DNA from: Nitrosarchaeum sp.
GTDB taxonomy: Archaea > Thermoproteota > Nitrososphaeria > Nitrososphaerales > Nitrosopumilaceae
NCBI GenBank assembly: GCA_009697485.1
Contig: SICY01000051.1
Span: 1-6,238 of the forward strand
DNA: 6,238 bases
Reading direction: 5' to 3'
The translations under genes and the position numbers were made by a program. Below the pieces are notes generated by a model. The model made no database searches. It was not told the DNA's origin and was given only the letters and a program-made list of their open reading frames with translations. Every line of letters starts with the position of its first letter. Position 1 is the first letter of the stretch. Shown here piece after piece: positions 4,974-6,238 of this stretch.

Positions 4974-6113
4974 ATGGGGGGAGCAAAAGTTGTTGTTTAT
5001 GGACTTAGTACCGAAGGTTATGCTATTGCATGTCAGATGGCAATAAAGGGAGCAGATGTATACATTATTGATGAATCAACACCATCAGCAATTTCTCTAA
5101 AAGCAGAAATAGCTAAAACTTACCCAAATGTATCTTCTCTAAAAGAAGATGAACCCTTATTAGCTATGGAACCAATTGATGTAGCCATTTCAAAAGCTCA
5201 GTATCTCTTCTTTACGCCAAGAGTTAGAAAAACAGGTCAAGATATTAAAACTGAAATTCACTCAAAATTCAAAGATGCTACGACTTCTTTAAAAAAAAAT
5301 AGTTGTGTAATTTACACTCTGCCTACTGGTTTTGGTGGTAACAATGAAAATATTTCCCTACTTGAACATGTAACAGGTTTTGAAGTAGGAAAGCAAATTT
5401 CTTACTTTTATTATCCTTTGGAAGATCTTAATCAACAACCAAAGATCATTGGTTCTTTTAATGGAAAAGAAGATTCTGTATTGGCCGATCTTTTGACAAC
5501 TGGAAAAAAAGAAAAAAAATTTGTAGCTATTTCTTCTTCTGAACACTTTCATGCAATTAATGTATTGTCTCGATTTTCTAGCCTTAGTAGCATTCTAGAA
5601 GTTTGCAGATACGTACAAGATGATGTTACAAAAAATGATCTCTCTTCAGATGATTTTCAAGAAATTTTCTTAGACAACATGGTTAGTGGATTATTTGACC
5701 TTAAAGCACTAGGTTCCTCATTTGAAGGTGCAAATACCCTCATGTATCTAATCAATGGAAGTGTTAAGGGCATTGATGGTTATATTAAGAAATTAATTGA
5801 TGAAATTCGTTCTACATTAAAGAAAAATGATCTAAAAGCCAGCAGAACAAAAATTGCATTATCGTGGACACTTGATCAACATGAAATGCGTGGAGATAAA
5901 ATTGAAATGTTACAGAATTTAACTTCAAGATTACGTGATTACATTGGTGATGTTGAAGCTTATGAACATCCAAATTTTGATTTATTTCATAGTGACAAAA
6001 CTACCATTATTGTCGCATGCTCAAAAATAGATTTTGAAAATATAGAAAAAAATAAACAGGATACTAATATTATTGTAATTAAAGCTAATCCCTTATGCGA
6101 AATTATTCAATAA
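4974..6113 (+). CDS. UDP-glucose/GDP-mannose dehydrogenase-like Rossmann protein lacking a recognisable catalytic Cys
   Basis: A 379-residue soluble protein with the three-part plan of nucleotide-sugar dehydrogenases. The N-terminal Rossmann strand and loop is VVVYGLSTEGYAIA (G10-x-S12-x-x-G15, where GxGxxG is usual), with an acidic residue after strand 2 (ADVYIIDES, D33). YLFFTPRVRKTGQDI (77-91) and CVIYTLPTGFG (111-121) resemble the family's PTP and STV loops. A helical middle region spans about 185-285 (SSSEHFHAINVLSRFSSLSS onwards). The C-terminal Rossmann-like part opens TKIALSWTLDQHEMRGDKIEML (292-313), recalling the family's LGLafKpntdDiReSp segment. The GGHC or GGxCFxKD loop expected between middle and C-terminal domains is absent: the five cysteines (20, 111, 211, 349, 375) lie elsewhere. 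It may be a pseudoenzyme or bind another ligand. ATG 4974 is the first plausible start. Overall fold call is moderate; function is unknown. Confidence 0.6.
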   Translation: MGGAKVVVYGLSTEGYAIACQMAIKGADVYIIDESTPSAISLKAEIAKTYPNVSSLKEDEPLLAMEPIDVAISKAQYLFFTPRVRKTGQDIKTEIHSKFKDATTSLKKNSCVIYTLPTGFGGNNENISLLEHVTGFEVGKQISYFYYPLEDLNQQPKIIGSFNGKEDSVLADLLTTGKKEKKFVAISSSEHFHAINVLSRFSSLSSILEVCRYVQDDVTKNDLSSDDFQEIFLDNMVSGLFDLKALGSSFEGANTLMYLINGSVKGIDGYIKKLIDEIRSTLKKNDLKASRTKIALSWTLDQHEMRGDKIEMLQNLTSRLRDYIGDVEAYEHPNFDLFHSDKTTIIVACSKIDFENIEKNKQDTNIIVIKANPLCEIIQ

Positions 6114-6116
6114 GAG

Positions 6117-6126
6117 TATAAATTAG
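6117..6126 (+). promoter_or_regulatory. TATA box for the gene starting at 6149
   Basis: TATAAATTAG begins four bases after the preceding stop codon and is centred about 28 nt before the TTG at 6149. It is the best TATA match in the window and supports both the TTG start and a leaderless transcript independent of the upstream gene. Confidence 0.6.
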
Positions 6127-6148
6127 CTAATCGATCATTATATTTGAA

Positions 6149-6238
6149 TTGTCAGATGAAAATAATCCAGATGAAATTCCAGTTAATGTAATTTCTGAGA
6201 ATCAAATCAATGATTTACAAGATGATTTAACAGAATCT
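6149..6238 (+). CDS. Unidentified acidic protein, N-terminal 30 residues only
   Basis: From TTG at 6149 the frame stays open for 30 codons to the window edge and continues beyond it. The predicted N-terminus begins MSDENNPDEIPVNVISENQ and is strongly acidic, with no signal peptide or membrane helix. The in-frame stop TAA at 6128-6130 and the lack of ATG or GTG between it and the TTG limit the start. A good TATA box (6117-6126) at leaderless spacing supports it. I do not recognise the family from this piece. It lies 35 bp after the dehydrogenase-like gene on the same strand but seems to have its own promoter. Confidence 0.6.
   Translation, partial: MSDENNPDEIPVNVISENQINDLQDDLTES

Noticed and set aside
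5358..5552. Minus-strand open frame of 64 codons rich in F and K
   Set aside because: Antisense to A-rich codons of the dehydrogenase-like gene; low-complexity product.

Overview
The window looks like chromosome from a low-GC archaeon, most plausibly a marine ammonia oxidiser of the Nitrosopumilus type (Nitrososphaerota/Thaumarchaeota). Supporting signs are a single-polypeptide archaeal RPA made of OB folds, an Lhr-like helicase C-terminus, an archaeal-style tRNA-Gln (A1-U72, UUG anticodon), TTG starts at three genes, and TATA-like boxes placed 22-30 nt before start codons, as expected for leaderless transcripts. The taxonomic call is inference from these features and not from a database search.

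Layout, left to right. (1) At 1-274 (+) is the end of an Lhr-like SF2 helicase frame. It still has Walker A and the family's typical C-terminus, but the whole catalytic core between them appears to be missing. (2) At 271-1665 (-) is a complete replication protein A with four OB-type regions. (3) At 1838-3521 (+) is a two-gene operon for an ABC-2 type exporter, ATPase then six-helix permease, with overlapping reading frames. (4) At 3518-3673 (-) is an apparent C-terminal remnant of a nucleotide-sugar dehydrogenase-like protein carrying the GGHC motif. It is followed by an AT hairpin and a tRNA-Gln(UUG) gene (3733-3805, -) with CCA encoded and a C3-A70 acceptor mismatch. (5) At 3881-4909 (-) is a DUF354 (GT-B-like) protein. 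(6) At 4974-6113 (+), divergent from it, is a Rossmann protein resembling UDP-glucose/GDP-mannose dehydrogenases but with no recognisable catalytic cysteine. (7) At 6149 (+) an unidentified acidic protein begins and runs off the window.

How the genes relate. RPA and the helicase frame belong to DNA transactions. The ABC pair forms one efflux or export system. DUF354, the GGHC remnant and the dehydrogenase-like protein all point to nucleotide-sugar or surface-glycan metabolism, although the last may not be an enzyme. Both convergent gene pairs meet at the same 4-base palindrome, TTAA, which serves as the stop codon on both strands.

I found no CRISPR array, insertion sequence or clear mobile element. 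The best candidates for something unusual are the core-less helicase frame, the dehydrogenase-family protein without its cysteine, and the gene remnant cut off beside the tRNA 3' end. None is proven from sequence alone.
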